NCBI GenBank assembly: GCA_964567295.1
Contig: CAZMLU010000008.1
Location: forward strand, 1 to 54,024
Length of the DNA stretch: 54,024 nucleotides
Direction of reading: 5' to 3'
Source of the DNA: SLJK01 sp964567295
GTDB lineage: Bacteria > Bacillota > Dethiobacteria > DTU022 > UBA8154
Shown here: positions 42,327 to 51,340 of the stretch, one piece after another
How positions within the stretch are numbered: the first letter of the stretch is position 1
Layout: every line of letters starts with the position of its first letter
Made by a program: the position numbers and the translations under genes
Notes under the pieces: model-generated
Seen by the model: the letters and a program-made list of their open reading frames with translations, nothing else
What the model was told of the DNA's origin: nothing
Database searches by the model: none

Positions 42327-43271
42327 CTACTCCGACTCTTTCCTGAGGCCAAGACCCAAATCATGTAGTTTGTGATGCACTTCTTCCAGTGACTTTTTCC
42401 CCAGGTTGCGCACCTTCATCATTTCATCGTCGGTTTTACGGGTCAACTCTTCCACGGTATTTATTCCTGCCCTTTTTAGACAGTTATAAGAACGAACGGA
42501 GAGATCCAACTCTTCAATGGTCATCTCCAGAACCCGTTCCATATTGCTATCATCTTCATCGCTGCTTATCTCGACCTCATCTACTTTTTCTGTAAGGTTG
42601 ATAAAGAGCCCCAGGTGCTTGCTCATAACTTTAGCACCCAGACTAATAGCTTCGTTAGGGCCGATGCTTCCATCAGTCCATATATCCAGGGTCAACTTAT
42701 CGTAGTCGGTGATCTGTCCCACCCTGGTATCTTCCACATTAAAGTTAACTTTCTTGATCGGAGTAAAGATAGAATCAACCGGGATAACTCCTATGGGCTG
42801 ATTGGCTGTCTTGTTACGTTCTGCCGGCACATAACCCCGGCCGAGGCTGGCGGTTATCTCCATATAGAGCTTGCCACCTTCCTCCAGGGTGGCCAGGTGC
42901 AGATCCGGGTTAAGGATTTCCACATCGGAAGGAGCCTGAATATCAGCAGCAACAACCTCTTTTTGACCCTCTACATCGATGATCAACAACTGCGGTTCAT
43001 TGGCATGAATCTTGAGGCGTAGTTTTTTCAAGTTGAGAATTATCTCAGGCGTATCCTCAAACACATTGGGAATGGTAGAAAACTCATGCAATACCCCCTC
43101 GATCTTTACACTAACCACTGCTGCACCGGGTAACGAAGAAAGGAGAATGCGCCGAAGGGAGTTCCCCAGAGTGATCCCGTATCCTCTTTCTAACGGCTCT
43201 ACCACAAAACGACCGAACTCATCGCCCTCTTTTTCTACCCAATCAATTTTTGGCTTTTCGATTTCTATCAC
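42327..43271 (-). CDS. rpoA: RNA polymerase alpha subunit
   Basis: The 314 residues show the N-terminal dimer domain (GYGITLGNSLRRILLSSLPG, about 30-49) and the C-terminal UP-element-binding domain (ELDLSVRSYNCLKRAGI and RNLGKKSLEEV). Length and order are normal. Confidence 0.98.
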   Translation of the reverse strand: MIEIEKPKIDWVEKEGDEFGRFVVEPLERGYGITLGNSLRRILLSSLPGAAVVSVKIEGVLHEFSTIPNVFEDTPEIILNLKKLRLKIHANEPQLLIIDVEGQKEVVAADIQAPSDVEILNPDLHLATLEEGGKLYMEITASLGRGYVPAERNKTANQPIGVIPVDSIFTPIKKVNFNVEDTRVGQITDYDKLTLDIWTDGSIGPNEAISLGAKVMSKHLGLFINLTEKVDEVEISSDEDDSNMERVLEMTIEELDLSVRSYNCLKRAGINTVEELTRKTDDEMMKVRNLGKKSLEEVHHKLHDLGLGLRKESE

Positions 43272-43309
43272 TAATATCTTCCCTCCTAACCATAGTTAGA
43301 GGAATTTTT

Positions 43310-43936
43310 TTAACGTGAATAAAGCTCCACGATAAGATGTTCCACAATAGGAATATCTAGCTCTTCCCGCAAGGGGAAGCGGGCAATCCTGCCGCTCATT
43401 TTCTCATGGTCAACTTCCAGCCATTCCATGGTCCCCTGTGCTGCTCCCCATTCTGCAATTTCTTTGAAGAGGGGCATACTACGAGATTTTTCTTTCACGG
43501 AAATCTCATCGCCGGGCTTACACAGGTATGATGGAATATTGACTTTCCTTCCATTAACCTGGAAATGATTATGTCGAACAAGTTGACGGGCTTCTGACCG
43601 TGAACGGGCCATCCCCATGCGAAATACAATGTTATCCAGCCTGCTTTCCAGGATCTGCAGCAAAGTCTCCCCAGTAACTCCCCTACGCCTGTCGGCTTCT
43701 TTGAAATATTTCCGGAACTGATTTTCCAAAACTCCATAAACACGGCGGGCTTTCTGTTTTTCCCTTAACTGCATCCCGTATCCGGAAATTTTTTGTCTGC
43801 CCTGCCCATGTATGCCAGGCGGATACCCCTTGCGGACAAAGGCACATTTTTCACTGTAACAACGGTCACCCTTCAGGTACAGCTTGATACCCTCCCGCCG
43901 GCACAACCTGCAGACTGCATCTTTATATCGGGCCAT
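43310..43936 (-). CDS. rpsD: Small-subunit ribosomal protein S4, zinc-binding form
   Basis: ATG at 43936 gives MARYKDAVCRLCRREG and 208 residues. Cys9, Cys12, Cys26 and Cys31 form the zinc site of C+ type S4. The S4 RNA-binding domain (SRLDNIVFRMGMARSRSEAR) is intact. A longer frame to 43996 runs into rpsK. Confidence 0.96.
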   Translation of the reverse strand: MARYKDAVCRLCRREGIKLYLKGDRCYSEKCAFVRKGYPPGIHGQGRQKISGYGMQLREKQKARRVYGVLENQFRKYFKEADRRRGVTGETLLQILESRLDNIVFRMGMARSRSEARQLVRHNHFQVNGRKVNIPSYLCKPGDEISVKEKSRSMPLFKEIAEWGAAQGTMEWLEVDHEKMSGRIARFPLREELDIPIVEHLIVELYSR

Positions 43937-43965
43937 ATCCTCAACACCTCCTGCTGGTGATCTCT

Positions 43966-44361
43966 TTATACTCTGCGCCGTTTTGGCGGTCGGCAACCGT
44001 TATGCGGAATAGGAGTAACGTCTTTTATCATATTCACTTCTAATCCTACGGCCTGCAAGGAACGGATAGCAGCTTCCCTCCCCGAACCAGGTCCTTTGAC
44101 AAAAACCTCCAGCTGTTTCATGCCGTGATCCATTGCTGTGCGTGCCGCAGAATCTGCGGCCATCTGGGCTGCAAAAGGTGTAGATTTGCGAGAGCCTTTG
44201 AAACCCACCGTTCCAGCACTGGACCAAGCAATATTATTGCCCTGCAAATCAGTAATGGTTATAATAGTATTGTTAAAGCTGGATTTGATATGGGCTATGC
44301 CGTGCTCAACATTTTTCCGTTCTTTACGTTTTGGACGGCCTGCAGTCTTTCTTTTTGCCAC
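43966..44361 (-). CDS. rpsK: Small-subunit ribosomal protein S11
   Basis: The 131 residues include GIAHIKSSFNNTIITITD and the C-terminal DVTPIPHNGCRPPKRRRV, both standard for S11. It lies between rpsM and rpsD. Confidence 0.97.
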   Translation of the reverse strand: MAKRKTAGRPKRKERKNVEHGIAHIKSSFNNTIITITDLQGNNIAWSSAGTVGFKGSRKSTPFAAQMAADSAARTAMDHGMKQLEVFVKGPGSGREAAIRSLQAVGLEVNMIKDVTPIPHNGCRPPKRRRV

Positions 44362-44376
44362 TTCTTTCTTCCCTCC

Positions 44377-44748
44377 TTATTTTTTACGGCGCACACCAAC
44401 CGTTTTCTTCGGTCCTTTACGAGTGCGCGCATTATTTTTTGTGCTCTGCCCCCTCAGCGGCATACCACGACGATGCCGAATGCCGCGGTAGCAGCCGATT
44501 TCGATGAGACGCTTCACGTTCATTGCAACCTCACGACGAAGATCGCCCTCGACCTTGAAATTTTTATCAATATATTCTCTCAAGCGGTTGATCTCATCAT
44601 CGGTCAGATCTCTTATCCTGGTATGGGGATCGATCTGGGCGCGTTGTAACGTCCCCTGCGCTCTCTTACTACCCATTCCGTAAATATAAGTTAACGCAAC
44701 CTCTACTCTTTTATCTCGTGGCAGATCCACTCCGGCTATCCTGGCCAT
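44377..44748 (-). CDS. rpsM: Small-subunit ribosomal protein S13
   Basis: The 123 residues start MARIAGVDLPRDKRVEVALT and end in a basic tail that contacts tRNA (TRKGPKKTVGVRRKK). The order rpmJ-rpsM-rpsK is normal. Confidence 0.97.
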   Translation of the reverse strand: MARIAGVDLPRDKRVEVALTYIYGMGSKRAQGTLQRAQIDPHTRIRDLTDDEINRLREYIDKNFKVEGDLRREVAMNVKRLIEIGCYRGIRHRRGMPLRGQSTKNNARTRKGPKKTVGVRRKK

Positions 44749-44841
44749 ATGTTCGCACCTCCTTTGCTATAAAAGGCTCACTTAAGCAGTATACTTTTTT
44801 AGGTATATAAATTATACCCTCTTGTTTTCTGCGAACAGTTA

Positions 44842-44955
44842 TTATCCTTGACGTTGTTTATGTTTAGGATTTTCGCAGATGATCATCACTTTTCCTTTTC
44901 GGCGTATAACCTTGCATTTTTCACAAATAGGCTTCACCGATGGGCGCACTTTCAC
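44842..44955 (-). CDS. rpmJ: Large-subunit ribosomal protein L36, zinc-binding form
   Basis: This 37-residue gene starts with GTG at 44955 behind AAAGGGGG. The product reads MKVRPSVKPICEKCKVIRRK then GKVMIICENPKHKQRQG, with the CxxC-CxxxxH zinc ribbon of C+ type L36. It lies between infA and rpsM, as usual. Confidence 0.95.
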   Translation of the reverse strand: MKVRPSVKPICEKCKVIRRKGKVMIICENPKHKQRQG

Positions 44956-44979
44956 AGCACCAGCCCCCTTTATGACATT

Positions 44980-45201
44980 TTATTTATAGCGATAGGTGAT
45001 TCGTCCCTTGGTCAGATCATAAGGTGACAACTCCACCAGCACGCGGTCGCCGGGTAGAATGCGGATAAAATGCATGCGTATCTTACCGGAAACATGAGCA
45101 AGAATCTTTACTCCGTTCTTTAACTCTACCCTGAACATGGCATTAGGCAAAGGCTCAACGACTGTTCCTTCAACTTCAATGATGTCCTTTTTTTTGGACA
45201 T
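44980..45201 (-). CDS. infA: Translation initiation factor IF-1
   Basis: The 73-residue S1-like OB-fold protein has IEVEGTVVEPLPNAMFRVEL and GRITYRYK at the end. It binds the ribosomal A site during initiation. Confidence 0.97.
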   Translation of the reverse strand: MSKKKDIIEVEGTVVEPLPNAMFRVELKNGVKILAHVSGKIRMHFIRILPGDRVLVELSPYDLTKGRITYRYK

Positions 45202-45222
45202 TCCCTGGCATGCCTCCTTTCT

Positions 45223-45552
45223 CTAAGCTCTGCCATAAGAAGAGACCCTGAGGGAAAATAAGCTGCCCGGTTTTTTGTCCTGCTGCAAATCTGATGCAGA
45301 GATCATCTCGTTGATATATTGTCGCACAACGGTATCATCAATCTTGCGTTCCCGGATCTTATCCTTTATCTCACGGACAACATAGTGATAAGGCTGCAGG
45401 TGCTTGGGGTTCTTGCGTTTGGGCATCTTCACGGGACGATACTTCCCATCGCAAAGCAGCACCCGATCCTCCTTAAAACCAATGATAATATATATCCTGC
45501 CTTTATCTCTTCCTGCTAATGATTTCACCAGCTGTCCTTGCTCTAGATCCAC
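45223..45552 (-). CDS. KOW-domain RNA-binding protein (L14e-like)
   Basis: The 109-residue protein opens with a KOW-like stretch (GQLVKSLAGRDKGRIYIIIG, about 6-25) and a basic middle (KMPKRKNPKHLQPYHY). Clostridia often carry such a protein, named after archaeal/eukaryotic L14e, between map and infA; its ribosomal role is not established. It overlaps the end of map by 10 bases. Confidence 0.88.
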   Translation of the reverse strand: MDLEQGQLVKSLAGRDKGRIYIIIGFKEDRVLLCDGKYRPVKMPKRKNPKHLQPYHYVVREIKDKIRERKIDDTVVRQYINEMISASDLQQDKKPGSLFSLRVSSYGRA

Positions 45553-46310
45553 TTTGCTCCCCCTTGTAATGAAGTCAGGATCTCAGGACCGCCCTCCAGT
45601 ATCGCTACTGTGTGTTCATAATGGGCTGACAACTTCCTGTCCTTGGTCACCACCGTCCAGTTATCGTTAAGGGTCTCTACCTCCCACGTACCTTCATTGA
45701 CCATGGGCTCAATAGCCAGTACCATGCCCTCCTGGAGTTGAACACCCTTACTGGAGGAACCATAGTTGGGCACCTGGGGCTCTTCATGCATACGACTGCC
45801 GATGCCGTGCCCGACAAAATTACGGACCACAGAAAATTCCTGTGATTCGGCACAATTTTGAATGGCGCTGGAAATATCTTGCAGGTGCTTTCCAGGATAG
45901 GCAAAAGAAATACCCTGGTAAAAGGAATCCTCGGCAGCCTGAACGAGCCTAAGAGTCAGGGGAGAAACCTCACCCACCGGAAAAGTGGACGCTGAATCTC
46001 CGCAATAACCTTTGTAATATACACCTACATCAATACTTATAATATCTCCATTCTTCAACTTCCGAAGCCCCGGTATCCCATGGACAACCTCTTCATTGAC
46101 AGAAGCACAAATACTGGCCGGAAAACCATAATATCCCAAAAAAGCAGGCTGTGCGTTAAAACTATGAATGCATTTTCTGGCCAAATTGTCCAAGTGCCCT
46201 GTGGTAATACCTGGCCGGATAGCCTGTTCCAATCTTGTTAGGGTTTCTGCAACAATCTTTCCGGCCTCTCGCATAAGCTCTATTTCCTGGTGTGACTTTA
46301 TAACGATCAA
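45543..46310 (-). CDS. map: Methionine aminopeptidase, type I
   Basis: The product has 255 residues. Metal ligands are visible in SIDVGVYYKGYCGDSA, FVGHGIGSRMHEEPQVPNYG and LAIEPMVNEG. I chose TTG at 46310 (MIVIKSHQEIELMREAGKI), eight bases after GGGAG; a TTG two codons earlier is too close to it. It removes initiator methionine. It follows secY directly; adk, usually between them, is missing. Confidence 0.95.
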   Translation of the reverse strand: MIVIKSHQEIELMREAGKIVAETLTRLEQAIRPGITTGHLDNLARKCIHSFNAQPAFLGYYGFPASICASVNEEVVHGIPGLRKLKNGDIISIDVGVYYKGYCGDSASTFPVGEVSPLTLRLVQAAEDSFYQGISFAYPGKHLQDISSAIQNCAESQEFSVVRNFVGHGIGSRMHEEPQVPNYGSSSKGVQLQEGMVLAIEPMVNEGTWEVETLNDNWTVVTKDRKLSAHYEHTVAILEGGPEILTSLQGGAKWI

Positions 46311-46323
46311 AAACAACTCTCCC

Positions 46324-47580
46324 TTATCTCATAAAACCTTCATAATTGCGCATAAGCATCTGGCTTTCGATCTGGCGCATAGTCTCCAACGCCACGCCCA
46401 CCATAATGATGAGAGCCGTCCCCCCGAACATCAGGTTTAAACGGGACACGTCCTGCAAACCAATGGGCAGCACGGCGATAAAAGCAAGAGCAAATGACCC
46501 TACAAAGGTCAGACGGGTCGAAACCCTGCTGAGATACTCAGCTGTGGGGCGTCCCGGTCTGAGCCCAGGGATAAATCCCCCGTGTTTTTTAACATCTCCG
46601 GCTATTTTCATGGGATCAAACTGAATAGCAGTATAGAAAAAGGTGAATAGAATAATAAAAAGCGCATACAAAGCAGTATTAAGCACTGTTCCCCAACTCA
46701 GGGCTCCCGCTATGCTTTGAGCAATGGGGTGATCGATAAACATGGCTATGGTAGCCGGAAACATCAGAATAGCTGAAGCAAAGATAACCGGAATCACGCC
46801 GGCCTGGTTTATTTTCAGAGGGATATGGGTGCTCTGCCCACCATAAACCCTTCTTCCGACTACTCTCTTGGCATATTGAACCGGAATTCGCCTTCTGCTC
46901 ACATCCATGGCGACAATACCCACGATCAGGCTTAGTAAAACCAGGAGAATAGGAATCAAGACCACAAAGCTCAGCTCTCCCAACCTCAGTAATTCAATAG
47001 TCTCACCTACGCTGGGAGGCAAACCGGCCACGATACCACCGAAAATTAGGAGAGATATACCATTACCGATCCCGTTTTCAGTTATTAATTCTCCCAACCA
47101 CATAAGGAAAGCCGTGCCAGCAGTCAGAGATATGATTATGATTACGTAGCTAAGAGTGCTGTGATCGATTACAGCAGGGCGCATGATACTGAAAGTCATC
47201 CCCGTTGCCTGCAAAAAAGCCAGCAAAACTGTTCCGTAACGAATAACCTGCATCATTTTTTTGCGTCCCTCTACGCCCTCTTCGCTCCATTCCTTGAACT
47301 TGGGAACAACAACCGTTAAAAGCTGCATAATAATGGAAGCATTAATATAGGGCATAATCCCCATGGCAAAAATGGTGAAATTGCTTAGGGCGCCACCGGC
47401 GATCACATTATAAAAACCAAAAAGAGTATCCTCCTGGAAAAACTCTCTAAGCGCCTCGGGATTAATACCCGGCACCGGCACATGAGCACCTATGCGAAAA
47501 ATAACCAGCATGGCCAGGGTAAATAGTATTCTCTGGCGCAGTTCGCCAATTTTCCATGCATTGCGCACAGTTTGAAACAT
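46324..47580 (-). CDS. secY: Preprotein translocase subunit SecY
   Basis: The 418-residue protein has ten membrane segments, with IFRIGAHVPVPGINPEAL, the plug region, and GFIPGLRPGRPTAEYLSRV between later helices. It forms the protein-conducting channel. The stop is 14 bases before the map start. Confidence 0.97.
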   Translation of the reverse strand: MFQTVRNAWKIGELRQRILFTLAMLVIFRIGAHVPVPGINPEALREFFQEDTLFGFYNVIAGGALSNFTIFAMGIMPYINASIIMQLLTVVVPKFKEWSEEGVEGRKKMMQVIRYGTVLLAFLQATGMTFSIMRPAVIDHSTLSYVIIIISLTAGTAFLMWLGELITENGIGNGISLLIFGGIVAGLPPSVGETIELLRLGELSFVVLIPILLVLLSLIVGIVAMDVSRRRIPVQYAKRVVGRRVYGGQSTHIPLKINQAGVIPVIFASAILMFPATIAMFIDHPIAQSIAGALSWGTVLNTALYALFIILFTFFYTAIQFDPMKIAGDVKKHGGFIPGLRPGRPTAEYLSRVSTRLTFVGSFALAFIAVLPIGLQDVSRLNLMFGGTALIIMVGVALETMRQIESQMLMRNYEGFMR

Positions 47581-47581
47581 C

Positions 47582-48022
47582 TCAAATCACCTCTGCTTGC
47601 CCACCAGCGGCCTCAATCTTTGCCTTGGCTTGGGCACTAAAGCTGTGAGCACGAACGGTAAGTTCTTTTTCCAGTTGACCATTCCCTAATATTTTCAGAC
47701 CGTCTTTAATATCCTTCACAACTCCTATATCCTTCAAAAGCTGTGGAGTAACTACTGTGCCTGCCTCAAAGCGATTTAGCTTCTCGACATTGACAGCAGC
47801 CCACTCTTTTTTAAATAAGTTGTGGAAACCGCGCTTAGGAAGGCGCTGATATAAAGGCATCTGGCCACCTTCAAAGCCTCGACGCAACTTGCCACCGGAA
47901 CGCGCTTTTTGTCCTTTTTGTCCACGGCCAGCAGTTTTACCCAGGCCCGACCCGATCCCCCTCCCCTTTCTTTTTCGAGGGGCACGGGAACCGGGAGACG
48001 GTTTTAAGTCATGCAAGCGCAT
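47582..48022 (-). CDS. rplO: Large-subunit ribosomal protein L15
   Basis: The 146 residues show MRLHDLKPSPGSRAPRKRKG, then a Gly/Lys-rich stretch and GFEGGQMPLYQRLPKRGF. It is followed by secY after one base. Upstream, 116 bases without a gene separate it from rpsE, where rpmD is normally found. Confidence 0.97.
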   Translation of the reverse strand: MRLHDLKPSPGSRAPRKRKGRGIGSGLGKTAGRGQKGQKARSGGKLRRGFEGGQMPLYQRLPKRGFHNLFKKEWAAVNVEKLNRFEAGTVVTPQLLKDIGVVKDIKDGLKILGNGQLEKELTVRAHSFSAQAKAKIEAAGGQAEVI

Positions 48023-48138
48023 TAAAAAAGCACCTCCTATTTCCTAAATGAAAGAGTATTGGGGAAGCTGTCAATTCTCCACTAGGCTGTGGACTTTTAG
48101 CAGCTTATTAGAAATAATTCCTGTACTCCAGGAATCCC
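48023..48138. other. Spacer between rpsE and rplO lacking rpmD
   Basis: The 116 bases are too short for L30 (about 60 codons) and no frame resembles it. The spacer contains the rplO ribosome site and a perfect 7-bp inverted repeat ATTCCTG-TACTC-CAGGAAT (48117-48135) just after the rpsE stop. No T-run follows. Confidence 0.8.
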
Positions 48139-48636
48139 CTAGGCCCTAAGCTCATCTACAGTTTTGCCTCTTATCCTGGCAACATCTTCTGGTGATTTCA
48201 AGGCCTGTAATCCCTTTATAGTTGCATTGACCATGTTCATGGCATTTGCAGAGCCCAAGTTTTTGGTAAGTATATCTTTGACCCCGGCCAGTTCTAACAC
48301 AGCCCTGATTGGTCCGCCGGCTATAACACCTGTTCCTTCTGAGGCCGGCTTCATTAACACCCTTCCAGCACCAAAATGTCCTGTTACGGGATGGGTGATT
48401 GTTGTACCCTCCATGGGAACTAATACTAATTTCTTTTTTGCATCTTCGATGCCTTTACGAATAGCCTCGGGGACTTCACCTGCCTTGCCAAGGCCCACGC
48501 CTACGGCTCCTTTTTCATCCCCAACTACCACCAGCGCACTAAAGCTAAAACGCCTTCCACCCTTGACCACTTTAGCGACCCTGTTGATACGGACCACTCT
48601 TTCAGTAAGTTCACCTTGCGGTTCAACTTTGGGCAA
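48139..48636 (-). CDS. rpsE: Small-subunit ribosomal protein S5
   Basis: The 165 residues include RVVRINRVAKVVKGGRRFSF and GGPIRAVLELAGVKDILTKN, typical for S5. rpmD, normally next, is absent. Confidence 0.97.
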   Translation of the reverse strand: MPKVEPQGELTERVVRINRVAKVVKGGRRFSFSALVVVGDEKGAVGVGLGKAGEVPEAIRKGIEDAKKKLVLVPMEGTTITHPVTGHFGAGRVLMKPASEGTGVIAGGPIRAVLELAGVKDILTKNLGSANAMNMVNATIKGLQALKSPEDVARIRGKTVDELRA

Positions 48637-48654
48637 CCTGATACCTCCCTTCCT

Positions 48655-49023
48655 CTAAAATATTAAACCCTGGCTCCTGGCACCATCAGCCAGAGCCTTT
48701 ACTCTTCCGTGATAGAGAAAACCGCCTCGATCAAAGACGACTTCCTTTACGCCGGTATCCAAAGCCTTTTGAGCAAGGATTTCTCCTACCTTACGGGCTG
48801 CTTCCGCTTTGCCCGTAATTCCCGTAAGCTGCTCTCTCACAGCCGGCTCCAGTGTCGAAATTGACACCAGTGTATGACCCCTGGTATCATCTATGACCTG
48901 GGCATAAATATGCTTGAGGCTGCGGTAAACATTCAGCCGCGGTCGATCAGGCGTTCCGCTAACTTTTCTGCGGACCCTTAAATGCCGCCTCTTTCTGGTC
49001 AGCTCTTTTTTCTCCTTTACCAC
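48655..49023 (-). CDS. rplR: Large-subunit ribosomal protein L18
   Basis: The 122 residues match L18 (RLNVYRSLKHIYAQVIDD and VVFDRGGFLYHGRVKALADG), which binds 5S rRNA. Confidence 0.97.
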   Translation of the reverse strand: MVKEKKELTRKRRHLRVRRKVSGTPDRPRLNVYRSLKHIYAQVIDDTRGHTLVSISTLEPAVREQLTGITGKAEAARKVGEILAQKALDTGVKEVVFDRGGFLYHGRVKALADGARSQGLIF

Positions 49024-49058
49024 TGCATTTCACCCTTTCGAAACTAGCTGCCTGGAGT

Positions 49059-49607
49059 TTATTTACCTGCTTTGCCCACCTTGCGCCTGATATATTCGCC
49101 AGCATACTTAATACCTTTCCCTTTATAAGGTTCCGGTGGACGAACTCGGCGAATTTTAGCAGCAGTCTCACCTACTACCTCTTTGTCAATACCCTTGACA
49201 GTTATACGGGTCACCGCCGGCACATCCAACTCTATCCCTTCGACCGGAAGGAACTGTACAGGCTGAGAATACCCGACATTCAACACCAGGGTTTCACCCT
49301 GTTTGGTGGCCCGGTAACCAACTCCGACCAACTCCAGCTCACGGACATAACCATTGGTTACCCCTTCCGCCATATTAGCCAGTAACGATCTACCAAGACC
49401 ATGCATGGCCCGATGTTCCTTCCTATCAGAAGGGCGCTGTACTAATATATGTCCTTCCTCGAATATAATTTCCAGGCAAGATGGGATCTTTTTAGTAAGC
49501 TCTCCCCTGGGACCTTTAACGGTAACCAGGTTATCTTTTTCTACATTTACTTCCACGCCTTCCGGCAGAGGAACGGGTTTTTTTCCTATACGAGACAATC
49601 TTTCCAC
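49059..49607 (-). CDS. rplF: Large-subunit ribosomal protein L6
   Basis: The 182 residues begin MSRIGKKPVPLPEGV-like (here with a short MERL lead) and end in RPPEPYKGKGIKYAGE, the L6 signature. Confidence 0.97.
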   Translation of the reverse strand: MERLSRIGKKPVPLPEGVEVNVEKDNLVTVKGPRGELTKKIPSCLEIIFEEGHILVQRPSDRKEHRAMHGLGRSLLANMAEGVTNGYVRELELVGVGYRATKQGETLVLNVGYSQPVQFLPVEGIELDVPAVTRITVKGIDKEVVGETAAKIRRVRPPEPYKGKGIKYAGEYIRRKVGKAGK

Positions 49608-49610
49608 CTC

Positions 49611-50006
49611 CTACCAGACGTAACATATCACTTCTCCGCCCAAGCCCACTTCCCTGGCATTCTTATCGCTCATAACACCCTGTGAAGTAGAGATAATTGC
49701 AATTCCCAGGCCGTTTAAAACTCGGGGAAGTTCATCTTTCCCCACATAAACTCTTAAGCCGGGCTTGCTTATACGCTTAAGTCCCGTAATAGCTCCCTGG
49801 GTACTCTGGGCATATTTGAGATAAAGCTTGAGCACTCCCTGCTTGTTATCGGAAATACGTTCAAAATCACGTATATATCCTTCATTTTTCAATATGGCGG
49901 CAATAGCCTCCTTGGTCTTGGAGGAAGGAAGTTCAACCTTGCTTTTACCAGCCATATGAGCATTTCGAACTCTGGTTAACATATCGGCAATCGGATCGGT
50001 CATCAT
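49611..50006 (-). CDS. rpsH: Small-subunit ribosomal protein S8
   Basis: The 131 residues include DPIADMLTRVRNAHMAGK and IISTSQGVMSDKNAREVGLG, standard for S8, a 16S-rRNA binder and often an operon regulator. The stop is three bases before rplF. Confidence 0.97.
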   Translation of the reverse strand: MMTDPIADMLTRVRNAHMAGKSKVELPSSKTKEAIAAILKNEGYIRDFERISDNKQGVLKLYLKYAQSTQGAITGLKRISKPGLRVYVGKDELPRVLNGLGIAIISTSQGVMSDKNAREVGLGGEVICYVW

Positions 50007-50039
50007 CGTAAACCTTGAACCCCCTTTTCTAACACTGAG

Positions 50040-50225
50040 CTACCAACTGGCTTTTCTCACCCCGGGGATTATTCCCTGGTGTGCCAGTTTGCGGAAGCAC
50101 AAACGACACATCCCGAACTTGCGGAGGTATGCTCTTGGACGACCGCAGAGCTTACAGCGAAAATAACCTCTTACTTCAAACTTGGGTTTCTGTTTGGCCT
50201 TGGCGATCATTGATTTTTTTGCCAC
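50040..50225 (-). CDS. rpsN: Small-subunit ribosomal protein S14, zinc-binding form
   Basis: I chose GTG at 50225 behind CGGGAG, giving the usual 61-residue type Z S14. CKLCGR and CRLC hold the zinc. An earlier GTG at 50231 overlaps the ribosome site. Confidence 0.95.
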   Translation of the reverse strand: MAKKSMIAKAKQKPKFEVRGYFRCKLCGRPRAYLRKFGMCRLCFRKLAHQGIIPGVRKASW

Positions 50226-50275
50226 AGACACTCCCGGTTATAAATTAACCGGCTGCACCTCCTTTCATAAATTTG

Positions 50276-50350
50276 GCGAGCACGTGCTCGTTCCAGGTTC
50301 TCGTGGAAGGAATTAGCAGCTATTTAGCGAGCACGGTCTCATTCCAAGTT
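50276..50350. repeat. Imperfect direct repeat and palindrome in the rpsN-rplE gap
   Basis: GCGAGCACGTGCTCGTTCCA (50276-50295) returns as GCGAGCACGGTCTCATTCCA (50327-50346), 51 bases apart; the similarity goes on for five more bases. The first copy holds the perfect 14-bp palindrome CGAGCACGTGCTCG (50277-50290). The gap of about 150 bases is the widest between genes in this part of the cluster and contains no gene. Confidence 0.7.
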
Positions 50351-50376
50351 TTGATTTCAAAACATTCTAAAATACC

Positions 50377-50919
50377 TCAGGCCGCTCTAAATGGCATGCC
50401 CAACTTCCTAAGCAATTCCTGGGCTTCCTCATCAGTTTTTGCTGTAGTAACTATAACAATATCCATCCCCTGGATTTTTTCCACATCATCATAATTGATC
50501 TCAGGGAATATAATCTGCTCTCGCAGGCCTAAAGAATAATTTCCGTGGCCGTCGAATGAGCGGAGAGAGACACCGCGAAAATCGCGCACGCGGGGAAGTG
50601 CAACATTGATAAGCTTACTCATAATATCATACATTCTTTCCCCCCGCAAAGTAACCTTGCAGCCGATCGACATGCCCTCGCGCAGCTTAAAACTGGCTAC
50701 TGAACGTTTGGCCTTAGTGATAACAGGCTTCTGTCCAGTAATGAGGGAAAGTTCATTTACTGCGGCTTCTAAAAGTTTGGGGTTATCCTTGCCCTCCCCG
50801 ATACCCATATTAATTACAACTTTTTCAAGCCTCGGCGCTTCCAAGACGTTTTTATAAGAAAAATGTTCTATTAGGGCCGGCCGAACTTCTTCCAGGTATT
50901 TTTCCTTCAAAGTAGACAC
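50377..50919 (-). CDS. rplE: Large-subunit ribosomal protein L5
   Basis: The 180 residues include VINMGIGEGKDNPKLLEAAV and KLREGMSIGCKVTLRGERMY, standard L5 motifs. It binds 5S rRNA. Confidence 0.97.
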   Translation of the reverse strand: MSTLKEKYLEEVRPALIEHFSYKNVLEAPRLEKVVINMGIGEGKDNPKLLEAAVNELSLITGQKPVITKAKRSVASFKLREGMSIGCKVTLRGERMYDIMSKLINVALPRVRDFRGVSLRSFDGHGNYSLGLREQIIFPEINYDDVEKIQGMDIVIVTTAKTDEEAQELLRKLGMPFRAA

Positions 50920-50978
50920 CTTCTTACCTCCTTCCCCTGCACTTCAAACGGGTAAGCGTTTCTCTCGCAGCTTGCCAC

Positions 50979-51305
50979 TTATTTATCGATAGCTTCAGTG
51001 CATTTTTTGCATGCTCGTACTTTTTTCCCTCCACTGAGAACCCTGTGCGAAATCCGCGTAGGCTTCTGACAGGAGGGGCAAATAAGCTTTACCTTGCTTG
51101 CATAAATGGGAGATTCCATCTCTCTTATACCACCCTGGGTAACTTTTTGGGTGGGACGGGCATGTTTTTTGACAACATTTACCCCCTCCACCACTATCTT
51201 ATTATCCCTGGGGGAAGAGCTTACAATTTTTCCTTTTTTCCCCCGATCTTTACCGGAAGACACCAGCACTTGGTCTCCCTTGCGCACCTTCATCTTTGTA
51301 GGCAT
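50979..51305 (-). CDS. rplX: Large-subunit ribosomal protein L24 with zinc ribbon
   Basis: ATG at 51305 behind GGGGG gives 108 residues. The KOW motif (KVRKGDQVLVSSGKDRGKKG) is followed by a ribbon with CPSC and CKKC, the C+ form of L24. Confidence 0.95.
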   Translation of the reverse strand: MPTKMKVRKGDQVLVSSGKDRGKKGKIVSSSPRDNKIVVEGVNVVKKHARPTQKVTQGGIREMESPIYASKVKLICPSCQKPTRISHRVLSGGKKVRACKKCTEAIDK

Positions 51306-51340
51306 ATAACACACCCCCTTGCCTTAGAAACCTGTTAATA

